From Phycisphaerales bacterium UBA5793 (GTDB taxonomy: Bacteria; Planctomycetota; Phycisphaerae; Phycisphaerales; UBA5793): 64,000 nucleotides of DNA. Positions 33,701 through 42,008 of the stretch are shown in pieces. Location of the stretch: assembly GCA_002418285.1 (NCBI GenBank), contig DIDT01000052.1:186001-250000 (forward strand). Reading direction: 5' to 3'. The notes under the pieces are model-generated. The model did not search any database, was not told the DNA's origin, and saw only the letters and a program-made list of their open reading frames with translations. Made by a program: the position numbers and the translations under genes. Each line of letters begins with the position of its first letter. Position 1 is the stretch's first letter.

Positions 33701-36340
33701 GATTCGCTCACCCGCGCCGACACTGACGTGAAGACCGAGGGCGGGATTGGTATTGGCCTGAATGCGGTTCTCAGCGCTGATGACGCCGATCGATCCACCG
33801 GCGTTGAGTTGGGTCAGTGCAGGGGTCGCACCATTTGCATCCGCAATGGCGCCGATATCGCCCAGATTGCTTGAGAGTTCAGAGCGGATGCCGCCGCTCA
33901 TCTTGGCACGCACGACACCGATGTCACCGCGCGCATTGACCAGCAGGCTGCCGAACGAACCACCGTGGAATCCATCACCAGCGGGCTGCTCGACGTTGCG
34001 GCCGTAGCCGGCGAGCAGTTCGCCGACGTGTTCTTCGGCCGCGAAGGTGGTGCCAAAGAGCACGCGGTTTCCGTCCTGCGTAATCGTGCCACCGATGTAG
34101 CCGCCGGAGGTGATGTTCCACAGGCTCTGGCCGGCCTGAATGAGCAGGTTGCCGATCGCGGGGGCATCGCCCTCGCTGTCTGCGCCGACGTCCTGTCCAA
34201 CGCGGATGGTGCCGATGCTGCCGACCTGGGTAATGATCGCAGAACCATCAGAGGCGCGATAGGTCAGGCTGCCGCCGGTACGAACTTCGCCGAGCGTCAC
34301 GGGGGCCTGGTTGTTAATAACCAACTGGTAGGCCTGTCCGCCACCCGAGTATCCTGCCGTATTTTGAATGACGATGTAGAGGACGCCCGCGCGATCAGGC
34401 GTGTAGAGGATGTCGCCAAGCGTGCCGTCGTCGCCGCGAGACTGGAGGATGTTGCCCTCGGCGTCCTGCAAGGTTACGAGGGTCTGCGCGCTGAGCTGGA
34501 TCCGCAGCTGGTGGAGACCATCAACGGCGATGGCGTAGTAATCGACATCATCGCCGCCGTCACCGATGACGTGCTGATCATCCGATGGAGTCGTGCCAAG
34601 AACACCCTGAACGACGGTGAGTCCTGTTTCACGACCGGCGAACTGGGCGGTGCCGAACGTGTCATTACGAAGGTAGACGGCGTCTTCGTTGTCTCCGCCC
34701 GCCAGGGTGAACATCTCGCCACCCGCCGCGAAGGAGTTGTAGTAGTCCATGTCAATTCCGGGGGGGAAGATGTCGAGTTCGTGCTCGACAACGACCTTGT
34801 CGGAACGGAGGAACGGCTTGTCGGTGATCGACTCAGGAGAGAAGTCGCCTTCAACGGTGATGGTTGTTGAGTTGTTTCGACCGGTGATGAATGAGCCGAG
34901 TACACGGCCCACCTTTACGGCAGCGCGTGTGTCGGTGGGATTGCCGTTGACTTCAATGTAGCTCGCATCGCCGACGACATTGATGACATCAACATCGCCG
35001 TCGACGAACAGCTTACCGCCGAAGAACCCGACCTGAAGGCGCTCAAGCGCACCGCCGAGGCGGCTTACGCCGAAGAGCGAGCCGTCGATGTAGATACGAC
35101 CCATCTGTTCGTTGAGTGAAGGGTCTTCCTGAATGATGCCTTCGCTAGCCCGGTCGTAGTGCTGGAAGCCGGGCGGGAGAAATGCGAGGAGATTGTCCGC
35201 CGGACGGTTGACGGTCCAATTGGCGTTGGTCGGGTTGCCGATGACAATCGGCCCCATGCCGGCAGCCTGGTAGACGCTGCCGTCGGCGTTCATTGCCAGA
35301 CCGATACGGTCTGATTCCGGAATGGCGAAAGGTTGCGACACCTCGAAAGTGTCTTCGAAGTCGTCAACGACGAAGAAGATGAGGCGCGTCGTCGCGGTCG
35401 AGCCGCTGATGATGATGCGACCGATACCGTTGTTGAAATCCGCCTTGCCGTCGCCGGCATAGAGGTTCTCATCTCCGGTCCATCCCGTCGTGCGATCGAC
35501 GAGGTGGGGTTCGAAGGTCATCGTATTGGGAGCGGCGAACGGATCTGACGCCATCGAGGCGACCCACGCGTCATCTGCGGTACCCAACTGGCGGTCGTCA
35601 GTTCCTGCGCCAGGCAACACGCCGGCATAGGCGAGCGGGAGCCGCGAATCGTCAGCGGTCTCGTAGAAGCCATCGGGTCCGACGCTCCAATAACCGGTCT
35701 GAGGAATGACTATCTGGAAGTTGTCGGGAACGTTTTCGGTATCCCAGGCCGGGGGATCTGCATCTTCCGCCCAGTCGATCTGACGAACCGGGTGGAATCG
35801 TCCATCGGGGATCCAGACCCCGGGGAGGAAGTTCCCGTTGGAATCGGTCGCAACGCGCCAGCCAGGGTTGTACCCGGAATCCAGACCGAAGAATGAGTCT
35901 GACTCATCGTCGTCAGAACCCCAGTAGATGTCGGACTCGCTCGGCGGCGCGGGCCCGATGCGGGTGGACACTTCGATTTCGGTGCTGAAGGTGCCGTCAG
36001 GCTGCTGACCAATCCACGGGAAGAGCGGGTGACCATCCAGGTCGAGGATCGTGACGATCGGATGTGCATCTGGATTGTCATCGAGAAGCCTGATGCCGAG
36101 GCGGATGGAGCGATCTTCCACGCTCGACGCATCCAGAGACTCACTGAAGTACCACGCGGGCATGGCGACCCAGCCAAAGAACTGGTTGGTTTCGCCCATA
36201 TCGAGATCGGGGTTGCCCACGAGCGTCGTGAGCAGTTTGCGCGGCTCAAGTGGCTGGAAGACCGGCGTGGACGCCACTGAAGCGGCGGAAGCACGACGGC
36301 TGGGACGGGCGAACGGGCGACGGTTCTTGCGCTGTTTCAT
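27707..36340 (-). CDS. Giant LEPR-x-LL surface protein with repeat solenoid and C-terminal metzincin metalloprotease
   Basis: 2877 residues. The start carries a basic leader and LEPRKLL at 31-37, the N-terminal motif of planctomycete exported proteins. A PPC-like domain follows (~580-680). The middle (~700-2180) is a long beta-rich solenoid; around 1580-1715 the period is 18-20 residues with the pattern I-x-x-L-S-I-G-G-N-x-x-G-x-I-x-A. An SbsA-type Ig-like domain (~2190-2320) and two PPC-like domains (~2370-2460, ~2530-2655) come next. The end (~2665-2877) is a metzincin-like protease: HEVSHTLGLRH with zinc ligands His2805, His2809, His2815 and catalytic Glu2806, then a Met-turn IGMMD at about 2826-2829. 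No C-terminal sorting signal is seen. The ATG has an AAAGGA site. It has its own terminator and is probably a single-gene transcript. The substrate is unknown. Confidence 0.88.
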   Translation of the reverse strand: MKQRKNRRPFARPSRRASAASVASTPVFQPLEPRKLLTTLVGNPDLDMGETNQFFGWVAMPAWYFSESLDASSVEDRSIRLGIRLLDDNPDAHPIVTILDLDGHPLFPWIGQQPDGTFSTEIEVSTRIGPAPPSESDIYWGSDDDESDSFFGLDSGYNPGWRVATDSNGNFLPGVWIPDGRFHPVRQIDWAEDADPPAWDTENVPDNFQIVIPQTGYWSVGPDGFYETADDSRLPLAYAGVLPGAGTDDRQLGTADDAWVASMASDPFAAPNTMTFEPHLVDRTTGWTGDENLYAGDGKADFNNGIGRIIISGSTATTRLIFFVVDDFEDTFEVSQPFAIPESDRIGLAMNADGSVYQAAGMGPIVIGNPTNANWTVNRPADNLLAFLPPGFQHYDRASEGIIQEDPSLNEQMGRIYIDGSLFGVSRLGGALERLQVGFFGGKLFVDGDVDVINVVGDASYIEVNGNPTDTRAAVKVGRVLGSFITGRNNSTTITVEGDFSPESITDKPFLRSDKVVVEHELDIFPPGIDMDYYNSFAAGGEMFTLAGGDNEDAVYLRNDTFGTAQFAGRETGLTVVQGVLGTTPSDDQHVIGDGGDDVDYYAIAVDGLHQLRIQLSAQTLVTLQDAEGNILQSRGDDGTLGDILYTPDRAGVLYIVIQNTAGYSGGGQAYQLVINNQAPVTLGEVRTGGSLTYRASDGSAIITQVGSIGTIRVGQDVGADSEGDAPAIGNLLIQAGQSLWNITSGGYIGGTITQDGNRVLFGTTFAAEEHVGELLAGYGRNVEQPAGDGFHGGSFGSLLVNARGDIGVVRAKMSGGIRSELSSNLGDIGAIADANGATPALTQLNAGGSIGVISAENRIQANTNPALGLHVSVGAGERIDLIEAGAVVADGFDLGAAPTQAGVINGQAVITTGLGGNVRFFRAPFVWGNGVDDAFAVVFGNQPLTVVDDSGAIFTIRVTGNSIATVRTHAIQSSVGVATVRIEASLGAGGNLIITNNSGNVEIGDVIVTGTGSSKVVFEGSGRTDVYMVRAFGAINSIENKTMGDIVAIDVDGLNTLKLAGNLGRTFSSTAVASWVRGPEYLMALGEASDVGGPLVYSAASGSGGDPYLAGAAFDQYLNGLAVRASGGTNQISQVRIDGTIVDIYSEVNIGRVIANADKHTPFGDFHGVEGTIYTPLSITRIDLGDGLVESGSGPIIKGLIAAGGIVSRVEVTGEGHDILGTITGTGFGGQIDGIGRINATKGSLIRGARITTNHLDSSFTNPDPDSNDGGSNPLADINKIDVKDGSIINSLIAGVNVNSINIKGGLWDSNVLRADGSLNTVRADDFVYTYVDEGARNLITVVGDVQRIETQGRRGDIVDLTVDVIGNIRNLRANSLDGLSIDADEEIRVVDARARIVRSFFRAGAITKFNAVEDITRVTFTVAGPVKQFRSQRSDITRLDFTIDGPDGRLDLLEAYGNITGAIRVSGEVKNLRTREGDIIGRIETFSGDGFVRNLQSGRDLILDLEVDRDIDKLVVGRNLSGLDNQSLKVHGDFGTLDVRNGSFDGTIIVEGSITKSFNIMTFVDGSEITARGSINTLSLDSGMTGVIASYTDSIRRFDIGGDLNGTITARNGSIDNLSIGGNAAGAIAADEGIRSMSVGGNLTASVRSETDIDRLDVDGNATGAIIRALWDLNNLSIGGHVTSTIIGAGRGVLRADIGGNVDASYIIGGLESLGADNALGGAADNADTFSSGNVENVNIHGTINNLVIAAGVRSGSDGYATPDANTDLAPGLSNINNVRVDGAASGTNRIIADTTVSNVTVDGTQRTVGNPGANMVLTELDQDPLTLAGGIAFGDNAAVVFTDTDGDQITLSMRGPGSGLYTLANGASGNLTGLVFNDTASQTNVEIRVTAATGNGRVDLDNVVIRFADDADLGNLDIEGNLDGTDGVTIDGSVNTITLQTANTSGTIAVGGEAKRIATNSVTAGSFVVSVLDTFDALTGGFGGRIFSETIGNVNVRNGILSGVIWGRDSINSITNNSTGGIMDHASIATLGEIRSINAGTIRNVTFISAGDLIGNVNISGDLIDSDILAGFTLGSDGRYGGVGTAADRLSGGTLQNLRVNGSVIRGSVAAGVARGTDQYYGTGDDIGSLGFGLLEHVDVSGSVVGSNFNSQNWAFTASSQVMDVRVGGEAFIQEGNVRTRTVNSSPLPLVVENIRTRLEADTLLIDIYFNEEIDISTILLDPQNPQAESAIYFENPIDPNGIKPTPNDSYTITYDRAKLRATIRFNRSFSLANPGVYTLVIDGAAIQSVTGIHLDADHDGVAGDSYTQNFLVGDAGDRVEAGTWDPDSDPLTPNDVDFLEATSLSLLLDDLVGGTGTKNHQISFLGRIGDHPDTESFYFPGRFDVDVFEVTLAAGDILRATLSDIVPGSAFLGSVTLRTETGGIIGGSVARSQSLLSEGYIETSGGTYYLTVAGTSLGGPPGLDSLIDISNSTGVYTPPLLVRAISPDEISNDIGNYELNVMVFNDGDTGFSQATQTDIVDGQEMVLEGFIGFDTNGVPSDLFGDADVYDISRVRLADNSLTSQLEEGMTLTVTLRLENVGGNLGSRYEVGVFQTTQTTGITDGILMGAPTNLNDLGIFDQAGNATFTFQVPEAGTYAVMIQGNIQSNYELVVTIDTNTQGDRRATAEELNILLETNGGFAAWHGREGTSLNAFDLSGIGFKGLEAQILSEVIETVTDLFDAAGVTAHVSINPADFVGEDFTTVFLANNYEPGLYGIASTLDPQNQGKNDEAIVFVPTFASLVAAGQVDVLSLALANVVTHEVSHTLGLRHAFNPNPFGPIGMMDTSVPPSTPHQFIGDPNDPYATASILSDSWFFGLENEVDLLQLIFDVDV

Positions 36341-36882
36341 CTCGCCATTCCTTTACGACCTGGTAGCAGGTGATTCACGTTCTCACGGGACATTGCGTCC
36401 CGATGCAAATCAACAAGCTGGGTTTGCGGCGGGGCCTCGCCTCGCCGAGTTGGTGGGACAACGGTGTGCGGGTGAAGACGAACTTCGTGAGATTCGACGG
36501 AAGATTCACAGCATGTGCCAACCGGAATGGTCTCATCTCGTTCCTGTGTCCTCACACCCAGCGCGACTCTGGTTGAGCCAGCACCGGGATACATTAGCCA
36601 GACTCTGCGCATCTCGCTACCGGCAACCAAACACAGGTCTCGGGAGGAGTTGCGTTCCGGGGCGCCCCGGCCTGATCCGAGGAGCTTCTCGCCGAAGTGC
36701 GGGGTCGGCGAGCGATCGATCCGTCTCGGCCGGAAGCTGGCGCGGCGGCCGGCAATCGCGGGGGATTGCGCGGATCGATCAGTGACTCTCCATACGCCGA
36801 ACATGGCCAAGCGGTTCCCCTATCTTCGCAGAGGGTGACTCAGTGTTTGTAGTCAGGCGGACGGTACAATGCCGGAGCGACT
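36341..36882. other. Gene-free stretch upstream of the giant gene and tRNA-Leu
   Basis: About 540 bases. Open frames here have no ribosome sites or family features and I do not believe in any of them. A 6-bp hairpin (CGGGAC/GTCCCG, 36386-36402) sits in the probable leader of the giant gene. The right end carries the tRNA promoter. Confidence 0.5.
36841..36870 (+). promoter_or_regulatory. Probable promoter of tRNA-Leu
   Basis: A TACAAT -10 box at 36865-36870 lies 12 bases before the tRNA 5' end. The -35 region (AGTGTT or GTGTTT, 36842-36848) is a poor match, so only the -10 is convincing. Confidence 0.4.
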
Positions 36883-36969
36883 GGGCTTGTGGCGGAATCG
36901 GCAGACGCAGCGGACTTAAAATCCGCGTCCCCATTGCGGGGAGTGTGGGTTCGAATCCCACCGAGCCCA
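36883..36969 (+). tRNA. tRNA-Leu (anticodon UAA)
   Basis: An 87-base class II tRNA. The acceptor stem GGGCTTG pairs with CGAGCCC (one G-T pair), the D arm is GGCGGAATCGGCAGACGC as in bacterial leucine tRNAs, the anticodon stem GCGGA/TCCGC encloses CTTAAAA with TAA at 36917-36919, a long variable arm CCCC-ATTG-CGGGG follows, and the T arm is GTGGG-TTCGAAT-CCCAC. Discriminator A at 36969. The 3' CCA is not encoded. Confidence 0.97.
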
Positions 36970-37000
36970 TTTGACTGGCACAAACCGGAATGTATGTCCC

Positions 37001-37024
37001 GGTTCACCTCGCGGGGGGTGAACC
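37001..37024 (+). other. 8-bp hairpin downstream of tRNA-Leu
   Basis: GGTTCACC (37001-37008) pairs with GGTGAACC (37017-37024) over an 8-base loop, 31 bases after the tRNA. There is no T tract, so it is at most a processing or factor-dependent end signal for the tRNA transcript. Confidence 0.35.
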
Positions 37025-37128
37025 ATTACCTGTTACTGCAGTGATCAATATACAGGGTCCAGACCCAAACGCCAGCTCGGATCGTCAGAAAAACTGACTT
37101 TTCTTACTTTTCTTGGACCTCCGGGCGG

Positions 37129-40100
37129 TCATGTGGAATGAGACATGCCGACCCGCTCATCAAAACCGACCCCCACCGCCCCGCCCGTCCACAACCATCG
37201 GGCCACCCGGCGGACGTCATCACCGATCAGCATGATGCTCGGCAGCACAATCAGCACTACGGCAGTGGCGCTGATCAAGCCGCAACTGATGGTGATCGCC
37301 ATCGGGATCAGGAAGCGGGCCTGGAACGACTGTTCCATCATCAGCGGCGAGAGCCCCAGCACGGTCGTCATGGTGGTGAGGACAATCGGCCGAAGCCGCC
37401 GGCGTCCAGCCTCAACCAGAGCCGGCCGCATCTCCATGCCTCCCCGCCGCAGTTCGTTGTAGAACTCGATGTAGATCAGCGAGTCGTTGACGACGATGCC
37501 CGTCAGCGCCACGAAGCCGATGAGCGACAGGATCATCATCTTGTAGCCCAGGATCCAGTGTCCCCAGATCATGCCGATCATGGAGAATGGAATGGCCAGC
37601 ATCACCGCCAACGGCTGGAAGTAGCTGCCGAACAGCCACGCGAGAATGACGTAGATCATGACGCAGGCGATCAGGAAGCCGTACTTGATCCCCGAGAGCG
37701 ATTTGTTTGTTTCGAGCTGTCGGCCGCGCGGCTCGATCTGGACGCCGGGATAGCGACTTTGAATCTCGGAGATCACTGGCATCATTGCGGCAACCACGCG
37801 TTCGGGGTTGTTCACGGCCGTGTCGACATCGGCCAGCACCGTGACGGCCCGCTTGCGGTTCAATCGCTTGATCGTGGCATAGCTGGAGCCCTCGCGCAGT
37901 TCGGCGACCTCGATCAACGGGACACTGCGCCCATCGGCGGTGAACACATACTGACTTTCCAACTCCGCGAGACTGCGGCGTGTCGGCTCGTCGAGCATCA
38001 CCCGCACATCGACATCCTCCTCGTTGGCCGAGAAGGTGTGCGGCTCAAAGCCGAAGAGATAGCCGCGCACCTGTCGCGCGACGAGTTCGGGAGTCAGACC
38101 GAGGGTCGTACTGCCGTCCCGCAGGCGGATCTGCAGTTCGCGCTGTCCGCTGTCCGAGTCGTCACTGATGTCCACAACGCCGGCGAAGTCGCGCAGGGCC
38201 GTTTTGATTTCGGCTACCGCTGCAAGGATCTTGGTGTCATCCTGCCCCGTGGTCACCAGGTTGATCGATGGTCCACCCGGCCCCCCCTGCACCTCTTCGT
38301 AGCGAAGGGACCGCACGCCGGGCACCTGCCCCACCTCTTTGCGAACGGCGGCGATGATCTGCTGGCTTGTCCGATCTCGATTCTCGACGGGGCTCAACTC
38401 GACAAAAACCTGCGACACGTGCGTCTGCGGCCCATTGGGTGAGAAGTCATTCAGATCGACTCGCTGACCAACCAGCGCGGTGACAATGGTAATCTCCGGC
38501 TGCCGTGCGCAGGCGTTCTCGATGCGACGGACGACCGCATCGGTACCTTCGATCGAGGTGCCAATGGGCATGGCGAGATCGACGACAAAGGTCTCGCTGT
38601 CGGTGCCTTCAAAGAACGTGAAGTCCACGCGTCCGCCGACGACCATCCCGATGGAGATGATCCAGATCGCCACTGCGGAGGCCGTGGTGACGTAGCGGTG
38701 CGAAATTGTCCAATCGAGAATGCGGCCGAAGATCGGGATCAGCCACTCGAAGATCAATCGGTTGCGCCAGGCTTCGTAGCCTCGCAGGATCCGCGCGCCG
38801 AACCAGGGGCGCTTGTGCCGCTCAAGGCGGGCAAGACTATGACCCATGTGGGCCGGCAGGATGATGATCGCCTCGAGCAGGGAAACAGTCAGGGCGCAGG
38901 CCACGACCACCGGCAGAGCGCCGAGGAAGTCGCCAATCTGTCCTTCGATCATCGCCAGCGGCATGAAGGCTGCGATGGTCGTGGTCACGGTCGCGAAGAC
39001 CGGCCAGGCGACCTCGCGCGTTCCGCGCACCGCCGCCAGCAGTGCGGGTTCTCCCGCTTCGAATCGCGCGGTGATGTTCTCAGCCACAACGATTGCGTCG
39101 TCGGTGAGCAGACCGAGGACGATGATCAAACCGAACATGGTCAACAGGTTGAGCGTGACCCCGATCGCCGCCATGAACGCGAGTGTTCCGAGCACGGCCA
39201 GAATCAGGCCGAGCATGACCCACATCGCCACGCGCAGGTTGAGGAACAACAGCAGTGTCAGGAAGACGAGCATGGCTCCCCACTTGGCGTTTCGCGTAAG
39301 CAGGTCGAGTCGTCCCTCGATAAATCGCGCCAGATCACTGAAGAGCATCAACTCGCCAGGGAGAGGTTCGACGTGCGAAGCCCCCAACTCGTAGGCGACC
39401 AGTCTGGGACTCTTGCGAAGCGTCGGCGGCGCCGGAGGAGCGCTTTCCGATTCGCCAGCCGCTGCCGCCTTCTCATGTCTGGTCAATTGCTTCCGGTAGC
39501 TGCTCTCCATCATCGCATTGACGGCGGCGTTCCAGCGATCAATCCACTCCGGTTTGAAGGCTTCTTTTCCGGTTCGCCCGGCCACATAGGCACGAACCGC
39601 CTCGGCGACCTTGACCGCATCGCCGTCGCCGACGTTAAAGGCGGTCAGCGTCACAACCGGCTTGCCATTGAGCCGCGTCCGAATCTCAACGTCTTCAAAT
39701 CCGTCGGAGACTTTGGCCACTTCACCCAGGCGAACCACCGCGCCGCCCGGATCCGACTTGATGATGATGTCGCGCACCGCCGCGGCGCGTTCCTCAACGC
39801 CCATCGTGCGGATGCGGATGTTCTGCGACCCGGTTCGGACGGTTCCGCCGGGTACCTCCTTCATCCACTCTCGCACCTTGTCGGCCACGGCGTTCAGGCT
39901 GAGTTCGTAGTTCTGCAACGCCTCGGGGCGCACTTCGACGCTGATCTCATCCGAGCGAATGCCGCCGAGAATGACGTTGCCCATGCCGGGCAGTGACTTG
40001 ATGTCTTCCTTGATTCCACGGATGGCGTGTTTGAGGTCAACCTCATCAGCATCGCCGTACAGGCCGATCTGAATCACCTGGAGTTTTGGATTGAACTTGG

Positions 40101-40521
40101 CGGTGCGCAGCCGCTCGGCATCATCAGGAAGATCCGTCAGCGAGTTCAGGGCCGACTCGACGGTTCGCACCGCTTCGTCAATGTCCTTGATATCGCGGCG
40201 AAACTCGACGACGACCGTGCCGAGCCCCTCAACGACAGTGCTGTTGATTTCGACGACTTCATCGAGTTCGGCAACCTTGTCCTCGATCTTGAGGATCAGG
40301 CCTTCTTCGATCTCGGTCGGACTCGCGCCCGGATAGACGGCGGTGATCGACGCCATTCGCGGCCGCACTTCCGGGAAGAACTCGCGGCGGAGCGTGGAGC
40401 CGTAGACGAGGCCGAGGATCATGATCGCGATGTAGAGAAGATTCGCCGGCACGGGCTGGCGCACGCCGAAGTTGGTGAGCGTGAGCTTGTCGGGACTCGG
40501 ATCGATCTCTGGGTGCGCCAT
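37129..40521 (-). CDS. RND-family efflux pump inner-membrane permease (AcrB/MMPL-like, HAE-1 type)
   Basis: 1130 residues. The standard RND layout is present: first helix (VPANLLYIAIMILGLVYGS), a large periplasmic loop with FPEVRPRMASITAVYPGASPTEIEEGL, helices 2-6 with the proton-relay motif GLLTDDAIVVAENI (paired aspartates near residue 473), a repeat of this plan in the second half with FGSYFQPLAVMLAIPFSMIGMIWGHWILGY and GIVVNDSLIYIEF. Unusual is a ~70-residue charged, alanine-proline-rich insertion in the first periplasmic loop (KAAAAGESESAPPAPPTLRK and surroundings, about 310-400). The adaptor gene lies 17 bases upstream on the same strand. An outer-membrane channel gene is not in the window. 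Substrate unknown. Confidence 0.93.
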   Translation of the reverse strand: MAHPEIDPSPDKLTLTNFGVRQPVPANLLYIAIMILGLVYGSTLRREFFPEVRPRMASITAVYPGASPTEIEEGLILKIEDKVAELDEVVEINSTVVEGLGTVVVEFRRDIKDIDEAVRTVESALNSLTDLPDDAERLRTAKFNPKLQVIQIGLYGDADEVDLKHAIRGIKEDIKSLPGMGNVILGGIRSDEISVEVRPEALQNYELSLNAVADKVREWMKEVPGGTVRTGSQNIRIRTMGVEERAAAVRDIIIKSDPGGAVVRLGEVAKVSDGFEDVEIRTRLNGKPVVTLTAFNVGDGDAVKVAEAVRAYVAGRTGKEAFKPEWIDRWNAAVNAMMESSYRKQLTRHEKAAAAGESESAPPAPPTLRKSPRLVAYELGASHVEPLPGELMLFSDLARFIEGRLDLLTRNAKWGAMLVFLTLLLFLNLRVAMWVMLGLILAVLGTLAFMAAIGVTLNLLTMFGLIIVLGLLTDDAIVVAENITARFEAGEPALLAAVRGTREVAWPVFATVTTTIAAFMPLAMIEGQIGDFLGALPVVVACALTVSLLEAIIILPAHMGHSLARLERHKRPWFGARILRGYEAWRNRLIFEWLIPIFGRILDWTISHRYVTTASAVAIWIISIGMVVGGRVDFTFFEGTDSETFVVDLAMPIGTSIEGTDAVVRRIENACARQPEITIVTALVGQRVDLNDFSPNGPQTHVSQVFVELSPVENRDRTSQQIIAAVRKEVGQVPGVRSLRYEEVQGGPGGPSINLVTTGQDDTKILAAVAEIKTALRDFAGVVDISDDSDSGQRELQIRLRDGSTTLGLTPELVARQVRGYLFGFEPHTFSANEEDVDVRVMLDEPTRRSLAELESQYVFTADGRSVPLIEVAELREGSSYATIKRLNRKRAVTVLADVDTAVNNPERVVAAMMPVISEIQSRYPGVQIEPRGRQLETNKSLSGIKYGFLIACVMIYVILAWLFGSYFQPLAVMLAIPFSMIGMIWGHWILGYKMMILSLIGFVALTGIVVNDSLIYIEFYNELRRGGMEMRPALVEAGRRRLRPIVLTTMTTVLGLSPLMMEQSFQARFLIPMAITISCGLISATAVVLIVLPSIMLIGDDVRRVARWLWTGGAVGVGFDERVGMSHST

Positions 40522-40538
40522 GGGAGAATTGTTCGCGA

Positions 40539-41888
40539 TCAGCGATCGGCCGGCGAGGTGTTGGGCTCATCTGCCGCCCGCAAACGCGATAGACCATTTG
40601 CGTCCGTTGCGTCGGTCGAAACGAGTTTCTCGCCGGGCCTGATTTCATCCACGTTGGAGAGTATTACGCGATCGCCGCGCTGCAATCCCGAATCGGCGGC
40701 GAGGACAACCCACTCCTGCTCGGAGGGGTGCAACTGGTTGAACGTCTGGCGGATGTGGTACTCGACGTTGACGCGCCGACGGATCGCCACGCCCCCGTCA
40801 TCCACCATCACCGCATCTCCCACGAGGGCGCGCCTCGGGACGACAAACCGTTCAACCGCGGGGGACGACACCGTGGCGTGCACGAACCGGCCCGGAATGA
40901 GCAGCGGGTCGGCGTCTTTGTCCTGCGACACTTCGGCAAAAGCCACAAGAGTGCGAGTGGAGGCATCGGCCTCCGGCGCGAGGCGCTCGACGCGGCCTCC
41001 CCAGCACCATCCCATGGTGTCCGACTTGAGCAACACGGGATCGCCCACGCGCACAGATGCCTGCGCCGATTGCGGCAACTGAAGGGGAATCCGAATGAGA
41101 TCGAGGTTCACCACCCGCGCCACGACGGTGCCGGCAATGACGCGCTCGCCGTCCTGCACATTGACAAATTGCAGAACGCCATCGATGGGACTGGCAATGG
41201 TGCAGCGCTGCACATCGCGAGCTGCGATTTCCGCGCGACTCACTTCAAGTTGGCGGGAGGCCTGGAGGTCGCTGCGTCGCGGTGCGATCTTGTCGACTTC
41301 TTCTTCAAGTTGCCGCACAATGCGCAGCGAGGCGGTGTACTCGCGCCGGCGCCGATCCACCTCGATCGGACTTCCGGCTCCGTTGCTCTGCGCCTCGCGC
41401 GTCTGGTCGTATTCGTTCCTCGCAACAGCCAGTTCCTCGCGGGCCAGGGCGAGTTGGTCGGTCCAGTTCTTCTCCTCGATATCAAGGACGCGCAGCTGAG
41501 CGTCATACTTCTCCATGTTCTGCCGGGCGATTTCCTGCTGGGTGAGGTAATCGCGATCGTCGAGCACGATCAGCGTCTGGCCGCGCGTCACCGCGTGACC
41601 CGGCTCGACGTTTTCGGGGCGCGAGACAACCAGGCCAGAGACTTCGGAAGCGACATCGGCGACGTACCGCGCCTCGGCCGTGCCAAAGCCTTCCCAGATA
41701 CGGGTTGTTGAGACGGGCTGGGCGACCATGACTTCGACCAGGCGGTTCCCCGCACCGGCTTGTGATCGAGGCACTTCGGGGCGCGTGGCCTTGAAATAGT
41801 CGAACACGCCAAAGCCAACCACGAGAATGACCACGCTCACGACTCCCCGTGTCGTGTACGCAATCAACCTGGACCAGCTCTTTTTCAT
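40539..41888 (-). CDS. RND efflux periplasmic adaptor (membrane-fusion) subunit
   Basis: 449 residues from the ATG at 41888 (31 more codons upstream are open). An N-terminal anchor helix (VVSVVILVVGFGVFDYF) precedes a lipoyl-like hairpin (YVADVASEVSGLVVSRPENVEPGHAVTRGQTLIVLDDRDY), a long coiled-coil arm (about 110-220, QEIARQNMEKYDAQLRVLDIEEKN...), the second lipoyl half (TIASPIDGVLQFVNVQDGERVIAGTVVARVV) and a beta-barrel region. This is the MFP/HlyD-AcrA plan. It directly precedes the RND permease and is surely its partner. Confidence 0.93.
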   Translation of the reverse strand: MKKSWSRLIAYTTRGVVSVVILVVGFGVFDYFKATRPEVPRSQAGAGNRLVEVMVAQPVSTTRIWEGFGTAEARYVADVASEVSGLVVSRPENVEPGHAVTRGQTLIVLDDRDYLTQQEIARQNMEKYDAQLRVLDIEEKNWTDQLALAREELAVARNEYDQTREAQSNGAGSPIEVDRRRREYTASLRIVRQLEEEVDKIAPRRSDLQASRQLEVSRAEIAARDVQRCTIASPIDGVLQFVNVQDGERVIAGTVVARVVNLDLIRIPLQLPQSAQASVRVGDPVLLKSDTMGWCWGGRVERLAPEADASTRTLVAFAEVSQDKDADPLLIPGRFVHATVSSPAVERFVVPRRALVGDAVMVDDGGVAIRRRVNVEYHIRQTFNQLHPSEQEWVVLAADSGLQRGDRVILSNVDEIRPGEKLVSTDATDANGLSRLRAADEPNTSPADR

Positions 41889-42008
41889 CGGTGCCCTCAA
41901 ATTGACCGGTGCACCCGCGCCGGGCGCGAGGACCCAGAGGATAGGCGAACGCGGTTGCGATTTGCCGCAACAGCCAGTCAACTTCGGGAGTGAAGCGTCG
42001 ATTCAGGT

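Noticed and set aside
27707..36340. CRISPR array or DNA-level tandem repeats inside the giant gene
   Set aside because: The periodicity is at the protein level with diverged DNA. No identical spaced repeats were seen here or elsewhere in the window.
36337..36810. Leftward 157-codon frame upstream of the giant gene
   Set aside because: Overlaps the giant gene's start region, has no ribosome site and no recognisable domain. Kept as non-coding.
37138..38442. Rightward frames over the RND permease, including 38698-39996
   Set aside because: Antisense to AcrB-type motifs on the minus strand; product is rich in His, Arg and Gln without any fold signature.
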